Shown here: one piece after another, positions 38,149-50,382 of the stretch
Numbering within the stretch: the first letter of the stretch is position 1
How the letters are laid out: the number at the start of each line of letters is the position of its first letter
NCBI GenBank assembly: GCA_048213135.1
Contig: PS015119.1
Coordinates: 53,746 to 117,699, forward strand
From: Reclinomonas americana ATCC 50394
Lineage: Eukaryota; Jakobida; Jakobea; Jakobida
Direction of reading: 5' to 3'
Length of the DNA stretch: 63,954 bases
Made by a program: the position numbers and the translations under genes
The notes under the pieces: generated by a model
The model's database searches: none
What the model saw: the letters and a program-made list of their open reading frames with translations, nothing else
What the model was told of the DNA's origin: nothing

Positions 38149-38219
38149 AAGCAGGAGCATTTTCAACATTCTTTCTTTTCCGTCTCTCGTGGCCATTCGC
38201 CAACGCACGGCAGTGAATG

Positions 38220-38250
38220 CAACTGCTGCTGCTGCTGCTGCTGCTGCTAA
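38220..38250. repeat. (CTG)n run in the spacer between two convergent genes
   Basis: Trinucleotide repeat in the 163-bp gap between the PLAC8 stop and the metallophosphatase stop. It most likely lies in a 3' UTR. Confidence 0.8.
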
Positions 38251-38311
38251 CTTAACTACTGCATGCTCGTCTATTATATTACTACCAACTACACAGAGGG
38301 CCTCTTCTTCG

Positions 38312-40606
38312 TCAATCAGCCGAGTCGCTGTCGGTCACCGCCCCGGCGCTGTTGTATCGCTCGAGCAGGCGGCCGCGCGGACCGACTGTGCCGGAGAGCT
38401 GCGGGCTGGACTTGGAGCGCATGAACACGCTGCAGAGGCTCTGCTCGCCCGGCACGCCGACTTTGATGGGGAAGCCGTAGTGGCCGGTGCCCTTGTGCAC
38501 GTAGAGTACGTTGGTGCCCTTGGCCCACACGTCGCAGTCGGGGATGCGCGCCAGGCTGACCACGGTGGCGCGCAGGCCCAGTGAGTAGAGGCCAATGTGC
38601 CCGCCGTGCGTGTGGCCCGACAGCACCAGCGCGTTGTAGGTGTCGGGAACAAAGTTAAAGTCTGGTGTGTTGCATAGAAAGAGATTAGACACACCAAGCA
38701 TACACAAACGCACGCACACGCCACACGAAACGTGCAGGGTTGTGCAGCAGCAGCAGTCTGAGGTCGGCGTCAGGGCGCGGAGGGAAACGTTCACACAACT
38801 GCGACAGGAGGCACGAGTGAGAGCGCGCTGCAAAAGAAATCGCTTCTGCCGTCGTCAGCCAAACCTCCTCTACGCGGGCCTTCTGGTTGGCAAAGTAAAA
38901 ATCAAAGCCGACCATCTGCACATTGACTCGGCGACCATGGTCGACCTCTGCGAGAGCGACCCCGGAGTGAGCAAATCCAGGTGTGGTTAGCACAGCACAA
39001 AAACGAAAGACTTGCCGACGCTGATCACTTGCTCCTGGTTGACCAGCAGGGGGATGCCCAACTCCTGGAACACTGTGTGCACGAAGCAGAGAGGATGAGG
39101 AGAAGTCGAGACACGCCACTCTGCACCATGAGTCGACTCACCGCTGGTCACCATGGGAAGGTTCTCGTGATCGTGGTTCTGTTGATAACGGAGAGGTGAG
39201 CCGTGGCGATGCGCGATGCATGCACCAACGCCAACGCAACTCCCAGACACGCGAACACACGGCCACGACGCGCCCATTCCTCCAAGGCGCTGAATGCGCG
39301 CACCAGGATCGGCCGAGCCGAGTCTTGATTGGTCTCGACCGTGAGGTAATCGCCGGCTGCGCAAGAATTCGCTGTCAGTGTGTGCGGACGGAGACGGCGC
39401 GACATGAGACGAACGCACTGAGAATGATGAGGTGCGGATTGCGTGCAATGGCGTCGCTAATGATCCAGCTCAGGCGCTCGGGAGACATGAACGGTCCAAT
39501 GTGCGGATCGGTGATCTGGAAGAGACGCAGCTCGGCGATGTCGTCGTCCGAGTTCACCACCAGCTTACGGTGCTTGTCAACCTCCGAGATGAGATACTCT
39601 ACAGCCGCACCATCACAGTCAGGTGCGCACTCGGCACAGGATTCAAATGCCTCAACACACCTTTGTTACCGCGACGGACGCTGACAAAGGCCGGAGCATG
39701 TCGATCCACATCGTGCAGGCGAAGGCCAAACTGCACAAACAAGTGAGCGATGTGCGCTCACCCTCTCAGTTCCCATTCTACTCACCTCCGACTGGAGCGA
39801 GAATCGGCTCTGGAAGAACGTCAGGCAGCACACGACAAAGAAGAACGCCCACACACACAGTGGGTACCACGGCCGGCCCTGCAGGTGGTCACCGTCAGGC
39901 AACTGCATCGAGCTCACACACAGCCACACAAAGCACCAACCGGCGGGTCGAGGAACAGCAGGCGCGAGATGAGCACCACCGGAAAGGTCAGCCCGACCGA
40001 CGCCTGTGCACGCTTCCGTCAGCACAGCTCCATCGCAAGGGGGAGGGAACAGAACGCAACGACAAACACAAAGCCCGGGTACGTCACAAACACCTTCCAC
40101 AGAGTCGGCTTCACGCCAGGTCGCACATACGACAGCAGCTTGCGCACGTGCACACAAGACAGTGAGCGCACGATCGATGATAATCGCAGCGAGGCAGCTT
40201 ACCTGCAAGAAGGCGAGTGTGACCATGCCAAACCACGCATAGTTCAAGTAGGCGAACCAGAACGGCTGCGTCTGGTCGGCGACAAAGAGATAGTCGCCAG
40301 AGACAAAGTCTGCAACGAAACAGTGAGTGAGTGTGAGAAAGAGAGACAGAAAGAGTGCGATTGGTATGCGGACCTGCGGGTGGTTGTCGACCAAGCCACG
40401 GCTCAAAGCACGCATTGTACACAAACATAAAGACCAGCTGTGCACGCAGAGGTGAGCACACACGAGAGAGACTGAGAAAAAGAGAGGATTGATTGCCGAA
40501 CTTGCGGAACAGCGACAAAGGCCTTTGTGCGCGGGCTCTTGCGCGGTGTAAAGCACACGCTCAGCAGCGCCAACAGGATGCAATAACACGAAAAGATCGA
40601 CAACAT
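38312..40606 (-). CDS. Membrane-anchored metallophosphoesterase (TMPPE/YkuE-like)
   Basis: N-terminal exons encode several hydrophobic helices (from MLSIFSCYCILLALLSVCF at 40606; others around 40230-40320 and 39800-40130), so the catalytic domain is tethered to a membrane. The five metal-binding blocks of calcineurin-type phosphoesterases are all present in order: FQITDPHIGPFMSPERL (D-x-H), GDYL (GD), GNHDHENLPMVTS (GNHD), LRLLLLHNPARF (H) and VLSGHTHGGHIGLYS (GHTH). The C-terminal part, KGTNVLYVHKGTGHYGFPIK, matches the G-h-G-x-x-x-x-P end of YkuE-type enzymes, and a short acidic tail closes at 38312. Substrate is unknown. The chosen start is the ATG before the first helix; an upstream in-frame ATG at 40702 would overlap the divergent peroxiredoxin and is less likely. 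Confidence 0.8.
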
Positions 40607-40695
40607 CCTCCTCTCACACAACGTGGCAGTCAATGTGTGTTCGGTAATGCGATTGGCCAGGCGTTCTTCTCGCTCGCTCGCAACTCCGATCCTCA
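40607..40695. promoter_or_regulatory. 89-bp bidirectional promoter between metallophosphatase and peroxiredoxin
   Basis: Only 89 bp separate the two divergent start codons, so both promoters must share or overlap this stretch and the neighbouring coding DNA. No recognised core element is seen. Confidence 0.45.
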
Positions 40696-41491
40696 ATGAC
40701 AAGTGCGCAGCAGGTCAACGACATTTACCGGCTTCCCGAGGGCCTTCCGGTGCCAGAGGACGACGGTGCATGCGATCACTTGCAAGCAGCGATTGTCACC
40801 AGCAGTGTTCTGCTTGGTGTGCACATGGACGACGATGCAGTGGTGCAAGTCGATCTGGGGGCGCTGCGCGGACGCACAGTGGTCTATTGCTTCCCGCGCA
40901 CGGGTGAGCCGGGCAAGGCGGCGTTGGTGGAGGAGTGGAATGAGATCCCGGGGGCACGAGGGTGCACACCACAGAATTGCAAGTTCCGCGATGAGAGCGC
41001 GCGGTTTGCGAGGCTGGGTGTGGCGGTGTATGCGCTGAGTAGGTGCGGAGGGAGAGCACGTGGAGGGAGAGAGAGCAGTGTGCTGATGGATGGGCTGCAG
41101 CATGCCGCTGGATTACACGAAGGCCATGGTCGATCGCTTGCATCTGCCGTACCCGGCGCTGTGTGACACGGACTTTGCGTTTTGTTGCGTGTGTGGGGCG
41201 TGCGAGTGAGAGTTCCTCTTCTGTCTCCTCTCACTGTGTGCAGGCGATGCGCTGCGGCTGCCGACGTTTGAGATTCATCCGGTGGGTGCCGATCGCCCGC
41301 TGCGGCTGTACAAGCGACTGGCGATGGTGCTGCGCGACGGCGTGGTGGAGAAGGTGTTTTATCCGGTGAGTACGCACTGCGTGTGTGCGTCTCTTTGTGG
41401 AGGTCCTTCACTCATGAGAGAGCAGGTGTTCCCGCCCGACAAGTGCGCCGACACGGTGCTGGAGTGGCTCGAGGCAAACCCTGTCATGTAA
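40696..41491 (+). CDS. Peroxiredoxin, PrxQ/BCP-like (AhpC/TSA superfamily)
   Basis: Thiol peroxidase that reduces peroxides. Exon 1 (MTSAQQVNDIYRLPEGLPVP) leads into TVVYCFPRTGEPGKAALVEE and then IPGARGCTPQNCKFRDESA; the peroxidatic Cys of GCTPQ and a second Cys five residues later form the C-x4-C pair of PrxQ enzymes. Later exons give MPLDYTKAMVDRLHLPYPAL, then RLPTFEIHP.GADRPLRLYKR, LAMVLRDGVVEKVFYPVFPP and the C-terminal helix DKCADTVLEWLEANPVM. The PRTG and PGARGCTPQ.C.FRD wording is what I associate with bacterial redoxin-domain proteins, so an old bacterial origin is possible, but four short introns show it is well integrated. There is no obvious targeting peptide. Confidence 0.85.
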
Positions 41492-41620
41492 CACGCGCTC
41501 GTACACTCTTTTGTTTACGTTTTTTCCCCCACTTCCCCCTCACGACAGAGAGGCCACAACCAAACAATCATTCCCACCGCAAGCACGCACGTCCGTTTCG
41601 TCTAATTCACCACCGCGTGA

Positions 41621-44343
41621 TTAAAAGCGACCGCGGCCCCTGCATGCACACACAGACACAGTCAGCCACTGGAGCCGGCCGCGCACAAGAGAGAAACGAC
41701 AGACGCAACGGAGGGCGGCGGCCTCGTGGTGCGCCGGGGGCGTTGCCGGGTGCCTCGGACTTGGGGTTGCGGACGGTCTCGTCCACCGACAGAATCATGC
41801 ATGCTGCCTCGGTGGCGCTCTCCCAGGCGTTGCGCTTGACGAGTGCGGGCTCCCACACGAACGACTCGTATGTGTCGCACACACCCTCGTTCTCAATGTC
41901 CACGCCAAATCGTTGCCGGCCTGCACACAGTGAGCAGCCTGTACCAACCAACCCCTACATGCATCAAGCATCGCAGCTCACCCTTGGCATGCGCCTGTCG
42001 CAGCTTGTTCATAATGTCGGTCGAGTCGAAGCCGGCGTTCTCCGCCACCTGTCGCGGAATGATCTCGAGGGCCTTGGCGAACGCGTTGATGATCAGCTGC
42101 TGCTTGCCGGCAATGGTGCGGGCGTGATCGTGCAGGAACTTGCTGACTTCCATCTACCGGCACATAGAGGGCAGAGTGAGTAAAGAGACAGGCACACGGA
42201 GGCGGAAAAACAACCAACCTCAATGGCACCGCCACCGGCCACCAGAGAGCTGTGTTGAATGGCGCGGCGCACAATCATGATGGCGTCGTGCAACGAGCGC
42301 TCCGCCTCATCAATGTACTGCTCGGCACCGCCACGCAGCACAATCGTGGCCGTACGTGTCTACGCAATCACCATCAGCACACCATTCGTCACACACACTC
42401 GGCGCATATCATCACGCAGATGCAAACCTGCGGGCACTCCTTGAAAATGTTGTATCGTTCGTTGCCGACTTGCACCTCCTCGAAGACGCCGCACGTGCCG
42501 AGAATGTCGGCGCCGAGGCGGTTGACCGAGGTCTGCACACGGGCACCCGTGGCCTTGCAAATGCGCGCAGCATCCTACACGTGTGTGCGCAAGATGTCAA
42601 CAACCAATCACAGCACATCACAAGCAACTGAACATGTAAATCAACGCAACATCCTTGCTCACGCGACCGGCGCAGAAAATGTCGCGATCGGCAAAGAACT
42701 GGGTGGCGAGATCGCCAATCGGCAGCGTCGACAGCACAATCTGGGCGCCGCACGCGGCAATCTTGTTCAGCATGTCGTAGATAATGTCCCACTCGGCGTC
42801 GACAATGGCCTGGTACTGGGTGGGGTCGGTGATCTTGACCTCGGCGTTCTCCTTCTCGGCCTTCAGCTCCAGCTCGTGGTTGAGCATAAGGATGTGCGGG
42901 GTGCGGAACGACTTGGGCTGCTGCTCAAAGCCGGCGTACGAGAAGGTCTTCTTGAAGGCGACACCCTCCACCAGGAACGAGTCCTCCATCGAGCCACCCT
43001 GCACCTTCTTGATGCCAATCATGTCGAGCGACAGATCCTCCTCCAGCAGCATGACAGCGTCGACCACCATACGCGAGAAGGTCTCCTTGGAGCCGGCAAT
43101 CAGCTTCGAGTTGAGCGACGTCGACGCGCAGTGCAGCAGCAACTCGCGCTTCTCCGACAGCGGCTTGCCCTCCAAGTGCTCAGCCTGCTCGTGCAGCTTC
43201 TCCAGCGCCTGTGCACACAAACACGAGAGAGAGAGAGAAAAGAGAGAAGAGAGAGAATGAACATTGTGAGATGCAGGGGGAAGTGCCGGGAGTGTGTGGG
43301 GAGAGCACAACGCAACGAGGGAGCAAGCGCGTCGGAAACCATTGATGACGATCTGCGGGTGCACGCCGTCCTCCACAAACTGCTTGGCCTCCTTCAGCAG
43401 CTCGCCAGCCAGCACCGTCACCGAGGTGGTGCCGTCACCGACCTGCAACACGTGCAAGAATGAGAAAGAGAGAAGAAGAAGAGGAGGAGGGAACAAGAAG
43501 AAAGCAACAACTCACCTCTGCATCCTGCGACTTGGCAATGTCGGTCAGCGTGCGCGCAGCCGGGNNNNNNNNNNNNNNNNNNNNNNNNNNNNNNNNNNNN
43601 NNNNNNNNNNNNNNNNNNNNNNNNNNNNNNNNNNNNNNNNNNNNNNNNNNNNNNNNNNNNNNNNNNNNNNNNNNNNNNNNNNNNNNNNNNNNNNNNNNNN
43701 NNNNNNNNNNNNNNNNNNNNNNNNNNNNNNNNNNNNNNNNNNNNNNNNNNNNNNNNNNNNNNNNNNNNNNNNNNNNNNNNNNNNNNNNNNNNNNNNNNNN
43801 NNNNNNNNNNNNNNNNNNNNNNNNNNNNNNNNNNNNNNNNNNNNNNNNNNNNNNNNNNNNNNNNNNNNNNNNNNNNNNNNNNNNNNNNNNNNNNNNNNNN
43901 NNNNNNNNNNNNNNNNNNNNNNNNNNNNNNNNNNNNNNNNNNNNNNNNNNNNNNNNNNNNNNNNNNNNNNNNNNNNNNNNNNNNNNNNNNNNNNNNNNNN
44001 NNNNNNNNNNNNNNNNNNNNNNNNNNNNNNNNNNNNNNNNNNNNNNNNNNNNNNNNNNNNNNNNNNNNNNNNNNNNNNNNNNNNNNNNNNNNNNNNNNNN
44101 NNNNNNNNNNNNNNNNNNNNNNNNNNNNNNNNNNNNNNNNNNNNNNNNNNNNNNNNNNNNNNNNNNNNNNNNNNNNNNNNNNNNNNNNNNNNNNNNNNNN
44201 NNNNNNNNNNNNNNNNNNNNNNNNNNNNNNNNNNNNNNNNNNNNNNNNNNNNNNNNNNNNNNNNNNNNNNNNNNNNTCCCCCCTAGCTGGAGACACACAC
44301 TCTCTCGCTCACACGCATGCACACTCACCAGCATGTGCGACAT
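41621..44343 (-). CDS. CCT7: T-complex protein 1 subunit eta (CCT7), group II chaperonin
   Basis: One of eight subunits of the cytosolic CCT/TRiC ring that folds actin, tubulin and other proteins using ATP. Recognisable blocks are [20 protein letters not shown] (ATP-binding GDGTT), [115 protein letters not shown] and [16 protein letters not shown]. The LPIGD.ATQ.FADRD.FCAGRV run and the tail [11 protein letters not shown] identify eta. Splicing out a short intron near the end gives [13 protein letters not shown], the Gly/Arg-rich tail expected of eta, with TAA at 41621-41623. The N-terminal quarter is lost in the gap 43565-44276; only a tiny first exon (MSHML) remains at 44329-44343, so the start is provisional. 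Confidence 0.92.
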
Positions 44344-44432
44344 GGTCGGCGCTGTGCTTGTGTTGAAAGTGACAGTGGTGCTGGCTCGCGCGTCACAGAA
44401 CTGTCCCGAGTCATACACAAAACGATTCCTTC
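44344..44432. promoter_or_regulatory. 89-bp bidirectional promoter between CCT7 and the ILAKRR-repeat gene
   Basis: If both starts are right, 89 bp separate them, the same spacing as at 40607-40695. No known element is recognised. Confidence 0.35.
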
Positions 44433-47284
44433 ATGCTTCGCGCGGTGGCGTCGCGCGTGCACGACATCTTCACGTCGTCGCTATCGACGGTGTTCCAGCG
44501 CGGCTCGTCCTCTGCATCAACCGCGTCCACAACCGCGACATCGCAGCGCGCCATCACCGCCACCCCCAGCAAACCGATCGCGCCTGCTGCTCCCTCTCCA
44601 CCTCCACCACCACCTGCGCCTTCATCATCGTCCTCCTCCTCGCTATGGAGTCGATTGTGCTCGCTGGTGGCGCGCTGGCGGTGGCGATCTGACAGTGAGA
44701 TGGCCAGCACAGAAACCACCATCGCCACCGTCGTCGTCGCAGAACCGGCATCGCCTGTGCGCAAGGTGGCCACTGCGGCAACGAACCGTGTGCGCGCGCT
44801 CCTCTTGCGCCCCTCTGCCGGTGAGTGAGAGGAGTGTGTGTGAAGATTTTTTGTCAGTTTTCAGCGCGCCGAATCTCGGAATGTTCATTTTCGCGCGCGC
44901 GACTCTATCTCTCACACGTGTGTGTGTCTCGTTTGACGTGCAGCGGTCGGTTCCGTGGTCCAGCCGGTGCCGGCGGTGACTCCGGTGTTACCCACCGCCA
45001 CGTCATCGGCGTCGTGGTTTTTGCGACGCCTGTTTCTCTTTTTACCGGGCGGAGGTGGAGGTGGAGGTGGAGGTGGTGGCGCATGGTCTTCGTCGATGTC
45101 TGACAAGACGACTGTCGTCAGTCAACAACAACAACAACAGCAACCGGTAGCGATGCCGGTGCCGTTGAACGCGTCGCCGGCGCGATCCACCGGTGGACTT
45201 CATGTTTCCGTTGCGTTTCTTTCACTCGGTCTACAGTGGTTTTTCCGCGTTCATTTGTTGTTGACTGTGGAATGGTGCTCGCAGTGGCGCTACGTGTTGG
45301 ACGGAACGCGTACCATGTTTTCTGGTGCTTACGGGCTGCTGCCGTCGGTGGCTGGTCCTGTGCGGAATGTTGCGTCTTGTTGTTGTGTTTTGGTCCCGAG
45401 TCGCGTGTGTGTGCGTAAACCAACATGTGTTCGTGCGTGGTTAGTTGATGCGTCTATCGGAGCCGGTGGTGTATGCGCGCTCGTTCCCGCACACGCGGTC
45501 ATTGTTCCGCGATCTGGATATCGATTGGTTGCATCCACCGCGCATGTTGAGTGCAGTGTCGATCGCGACCGTGTGTATTGTTGGTCGCCACTAACACGCA
45601 CCACTGAGCAGGTTGGTGTTTGTGGGCAAGCGTCCGCTGCAGGGCGAGTTCCACTACATTCGCTCCGGTACGCCACTCGCCGTGTGTGACGAGGTGCTCG
45701 TGACTGCTGACGCTTCTTTCCGCCCAGTGCTGCGATTTGTCAATGCGGAGCATGTCGGCGTCAAGCTGATTGGTGCGTCCCCCTCGTCGCCTGACCAACG
45801 CACTGCATCTGATGTATTCTTAATTCAACCTGTCTCGCGTGCAGTGTTCGATCGCTCAATCTTTGGCTGGCGATCATCGCGTGTGTTGTACTTTGATTTN
45901 NNNNNNNNNNNNNNNNNNNNNNNNNNNNNNNNNNNNNNNNNNNNNNNNNNNNNNNNNNNNNNNNNNNNNNNNNNNNNNNNNNNNNNNNNNNNNNNNNNNN
46001 NNNNNNNNNNNNNNNNNNNNNNNNNNNNNNNNNNNNNNNNNNNNNNNNNNNNNNNNNNNNNNNNNNNNNNNNNNNNNNNNNNNNNNNNNNNNNNNNNNNN
46101 NNNNNNNNNNNNNNNNNNNNNNNNNNNNNNNNNNNNNNNNNNNNNNNNNNNNNNNNNNNNNNNNNNGCAGCAGCAGCAGCAGAAGCAGCAGCAGCAGTCG
46201 CGACCGCCTGTGGCAGCGGCACGCAGACCCCCGACGAAGCAGAAGAAAAGCGAACCCGCCGTGTCGCCAGCGGCGGCGATTCTGGCGCGTCGTGCGGCTG
46301 AGATACAAAGTAGTCCTGCGCGACCGCCAGTTCGTGCATCACAGCCGCCACCACCACCGCCACCACCATCAGCACTGCCGCGTCCACCGCCACCACCACC
46401 ACCACTGCCGCTACCACCGCCGCCGCGGCGGTCGCCAGCTGTGCTTCGAACGCCGTTGTCGTCTGGGATGGCGGTGTGTGCCTCTGCGTCCTCTCCTGCT
46501 CTCGTCACACTGCCAATCTGACTCGTGTCCCATGCAAAGCAGCGATCACCAGGGCGTGTGAATCTGGCACAGTCCATTCTGGCCAAACGACGGTTGGCTC
46601 TCGAGCGAGGTGGCTCATCGGCGAGCACCGCCCTCAGTGCGCAATCCATCCTGGCCAAGCGAAGGGAAGAAGCACGACACTCGCCACAGCCGCCGAAATC
46701 AGCGGTCGCCATTCTTCGTGCGCGGCAGGAGAAAGTGCTGGGCAAGCGACCCTTGTCGCCGGCATTCGACGACTCGGATGGAATGACAGATGTGGAGACG
46801 GCGCGACAACCAGCGGCACGGCGACCACCGTTCAGTCGGTATGGTGGTGGTGGTGGCAGTGCATCCGATGACGCCGCTGAAGAAGACATGTGAGGCGTTG
46901 CTTGTTCCCTGTACTCACCCCAGTTGCTGCGTCACTCACCGCACGTGTGCAGCTTGACCGCACAACTTAGCGGTGATCGCTACCGAGCACGTCTCTTCAT
47001 GCAAGTGCGCGACCCTGAACTGCGCAAGAAACTGTGGACAGCCAAGGAGGACATTGTGTGCGTTCCTGCCTTTGTTGTGCAATGTGTGTGTGTGTGTGTG
47101 TGCGTGCATGCTCACGGTGTTTGTGAACAGGCTGGCCAACAGATTCCGTGGCGTCACCGACCGCGAGGTGGTCTCCAGTGAGGATCTGAAGTACACGGCC
47201 AAACTTCTCGGCCGCGATGTGGACGATGTATGGCGGCGTGTTGAATATCTGGGCTGGCGGGTGGCCCACACCTCGTACCCATAG
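44433..47284 (+). CDS. Unrecognised low-complexity protein with ILAKRR repeats and poly-Pro
   Basis: Exon 1 begins MLRAVASRVHDIFTSSLSTV and is rich in Ser, Thr, Ala and Pro. Exon 2 holds a Gly run and a Gln run. A folded-looking part follows (FRDLDIDWLHPP and FVGKRPLQGEFHYIRSG, about 45500-45670). After the gap 45900-46166 come Gln repeats, long Pro runs (46340-46430) and four copies of a short basic helix: AAAILARRAAEIQ, LAQSILAKRRLALE, SAQSILAKRREEAR and SAVAILRARQEKVL (46275-46740). GKRPLSPAFDDSDGM could be a nuclear signal and phosphosite. The last two exons join in phase as KLWTAKEDIV|LANRFRGVTD and end with a helical unit, DLKYTAKLLGRDVDDVWRRV, EYLGWRVAHTSYP, stop at 47282-47284. I do not recognise the family. 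Because of the gap it could be two genes. Confidence 0.6.
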
Positions 47285-48594
47285 TGACTATAGTGTGGCT
47301 GGTGTTGTTTGTTGTTTGTGCATGCAATAAGACATGGCAATACTGACAGTCAACGGCATTCCGACAAATATGGAAAGCAAAAATGGCGGGAAAAGCAGTC
47401 AGGAACGAGCAGCAATTGACAGGGCCTAGGGGGTGCAAGCTCACCTTTCACCTGCAGGCATATAGAGTGCGCCGAGCAAGAGACAAACACAAATAGAGAA
47501 CAACAGTCACGTGAGTACGCGCACATTAATCGAATTCGGAGGAAGAAACTCGCATATATAGGTCGCGCAACTATTTCTTTCCTGTTGATGTGGCGCAAGG
47601 GAGAGGCAGGGAGGGAGTGAGTCAGCACCAACGCCATCCCAAATGAAACAGCAGGAGCACCACCGTACTCACAAGTTAGGAGATACTTCTTGGAAACAAC
47701 CGCAAGCACGGATGCTCGCAGCTCGACAACGCGTGAGCGTCGCCGTGGAATTTACGGTGTTCGATGTGGGAATGCACCAAGCCCGGCACTGCACAGCAGA
47801 ATGCACACACGTTAACATTCATATCATTCCGGATCCGCGCACCGCTATGTTTAACACGGTACTCACCAAGTGCCGATCAACGTGACAGACGCAACCGAAG
47901 CCGTCGCGAAGACCCAGGAAGGGTCGACGCAGGTCTCACATTCGGAATCCCGGGCCCCCGAGGAAACAGATCCAGANNNNNNNNNNNNNNNNNNNNNNNN
48001 NNNNNNNNNNNNNNNNNNNNNNNNNNNNNNNNNNNNNNNNNNNNNNNNNNNNNNNNNNNNNNNNNNNNNNNNNNNNNNNNNNNNNNNNNNNNNNNNNNNN
48101 NNNNNNNNNNNNNNNNNNNNNNNNNNNNNNNNNNNNNNNNNNNNNNNNNNNNNNNNNNNNNNNNNNNNNNNNNNNNNNNNNNNNNNNNNNNNNNNNNNNN
48201 NNNNNNNNNNNNNNNNNNNNNNNNNNNNNNNNNNNNNNNNNNNNNNNNNNNNNNNNNNNNNNNNNNNNNNNNNNNNNNNNNNNNNNNNNNNNNNNNNNNN
48301 NNNNNNNNNNNNNNNNNNNNNNNNNNNNNNNNNNNNNNNNNNNNNNNNNNNNNNNNNNNNNNNNNNNNNNNNNNNNNNNNNNNNNNNNNNNNNNNNNNNN
48401 NNNNNNNNNNNNNNNNNNNNNNNNNNNNNNNNNNNNNNNNNNNNNNNNNNNNNNNNNNNNNNNNNNNNNNNNNNNNNNNNNNNNNNNNNNNNNNNNNNNN
48501 NNNNNNNNNNNNNNNNNNNNNNNNNNNNNNNNNNNNNNNNNNNNNNNNNNNNNNNNNNNNNNNNNNNNNNNNNNNNNNNNNNNNNNNNNNNNNN

Positions 48595-48643
<49 letters not shown>

Positions 48644-50382
48644 CGCTGCGTCACAACACTCGTCCGTGACCACCAGTGATGGTCTCGCGAGAGCGAGCTG
48701 CGCTTGCGCGCATCAGTGTGCGGACGTGTCTCTCTCAACAGGCAGATAAAAAAACTGAGAACCTGAGAGAATTATGCGAACGAGAATATATGCATAGGTA
48801 CAGAGGAATCGCTGCAATCGCCAGATCCTGTCTGTCACAGAGAATCGACACGACGCGACCAAGATTCCTCCGTCAGTGTTCCACACTTCCTGTTCTCACC
48901 AGTTTTTTGTTGCAACTTGCNNNNNNNNNNNNNNNNNNNNNNNNNNNNNNNNNNNNNNNNNNNNNNNNNNNNNNNNNNNNNNNNNNNNNNNNNNNNNNNN
49001 NNNNNNNNNNNNNNNNNNNNNNNNNNNNNNNNNNNNNNNNNNNNNNNNNNNNNNNNNNNNNNNNNNNNNNNNNNNNNNNNNNNNNNNNNNNNNNNNNNNN
49101 NNNNNNNNNNNNNNNNNNNNNNNNNNNNNNNNNNNNNNNNNNNNNNNNNNNNNNNNNNNNNNNNNNNNNNNNNNNNNNNNNNNNNNNNNNNNNNNNNNNN
49201 NNNNNNNNNNNNNNNNNNNNNNNNNNNNNNNNNNNNNNNNNNNNNNNNNNNNNNNNNNNNNNNNNNNNNNNNNNNNNNNNNNNNNNNNNNNNNNNNNNNN
49301 NNNNNNNNNNNNNNNNNNNNNNNNNNNNNNNNNNNNNNNNNNNNNNNNNNNNNNNNNNNNNNNNNNNNNNNNNNNNNNNNNNNNNNNNNNNNNNNNNNNN
49401 NNNNNNNNNNNNNNNNNNNNNNNNNNNNNNNNNNNNNNNNNNNNNNNNNNNNNNNNNNNNNNNNNNNNNNNNNNNNNNNNNNNNNNNNNNNNNNNNNNNN
49501 NNNNNNNNNNNNNNNNNNNNNNNNNNNNNNNNNNNNNNNNNNNNNNNNNNNNNNNNNNNNNNNNNNNNNNNNNNNNNNNNNNNNNNNNNNNNNNNNNNNN
49601 NNNNNNNNNNNNNNNNNNNNNNNNNNNNNNNNNNNNNNNNNNNNNNNNNNNNNNNNNNNNNNNNNNNNNNNNNNNNNNNNNNNNNNNNNNNNNNNNNNNN
49701 NNNNNNNNNNNNNNNNNNNNNNNNNNNNNNNNNNNNNNNNNNNNNNNNNNNNNNNNNNNNNNNNNNNNNNNNNNNNNNNNNNNNNNNNNNNNNNNNNNNN
49801 NNNNNNNNNNNNNNNNNNNNNNNNNNNNNNNNNNNNNNNNNNNNGCAGATTCCCGACCCATATCGACGAGGAAATAGCGCTCGGCAGCAGAACCGCAGCG
49901 CAGCGACGTCACGAGGCGTCGTCGCAAACGTTCTGCAACCAACTCTGACCACGATCGTAAACAGCCGGTCCACCGGAGTACCGCACGCGCATACGCATGC
50001 ACGCAGTCATTGTCGAGAACGAAGTTGGACGTAGAATCTGCGAGGTAAACATCGCATGAGAGCGTGCATGTCGTACAGCGTAGTGTGCAGCACGCACGAG
50101 GACTGAGAGGAGAGTGTCCATCAAACCGAATGTACTATCTGCAAGACATCTCTGCCACACAACAGCACACCGCAATGTACTGCAGCTGCCGCACATCGCT
50201 GGGACGCATGGAAATTAACTGCATATATATGCATGCATATGGTCGACGCCGCAGCGGGTATGCAACGATGTCAGCATGCGACAGTACGACGACGCGCTGA
50301 AACGGACCAGCTGATTAATGAGTGCTCCTGGCGCCGGCAACAGACGTCGACTCAGTCACGTGCACGCCGATCGCTGCGCTGC
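47285..50382. other. Gap-rich spacer without a recognisable gene
   Basis: Contains N-runs 47977-48594 and 48921-49844. A (GA)n run abuts the first gap at 48595-48642. The readable pieces (47285-47976, 48643-48920, 49845-50382) have no frame or splice pattern I trust. A palindromic ATATATATGCATGCATAT stretch occurs at about 50222-50239. Confidence 0.6.
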
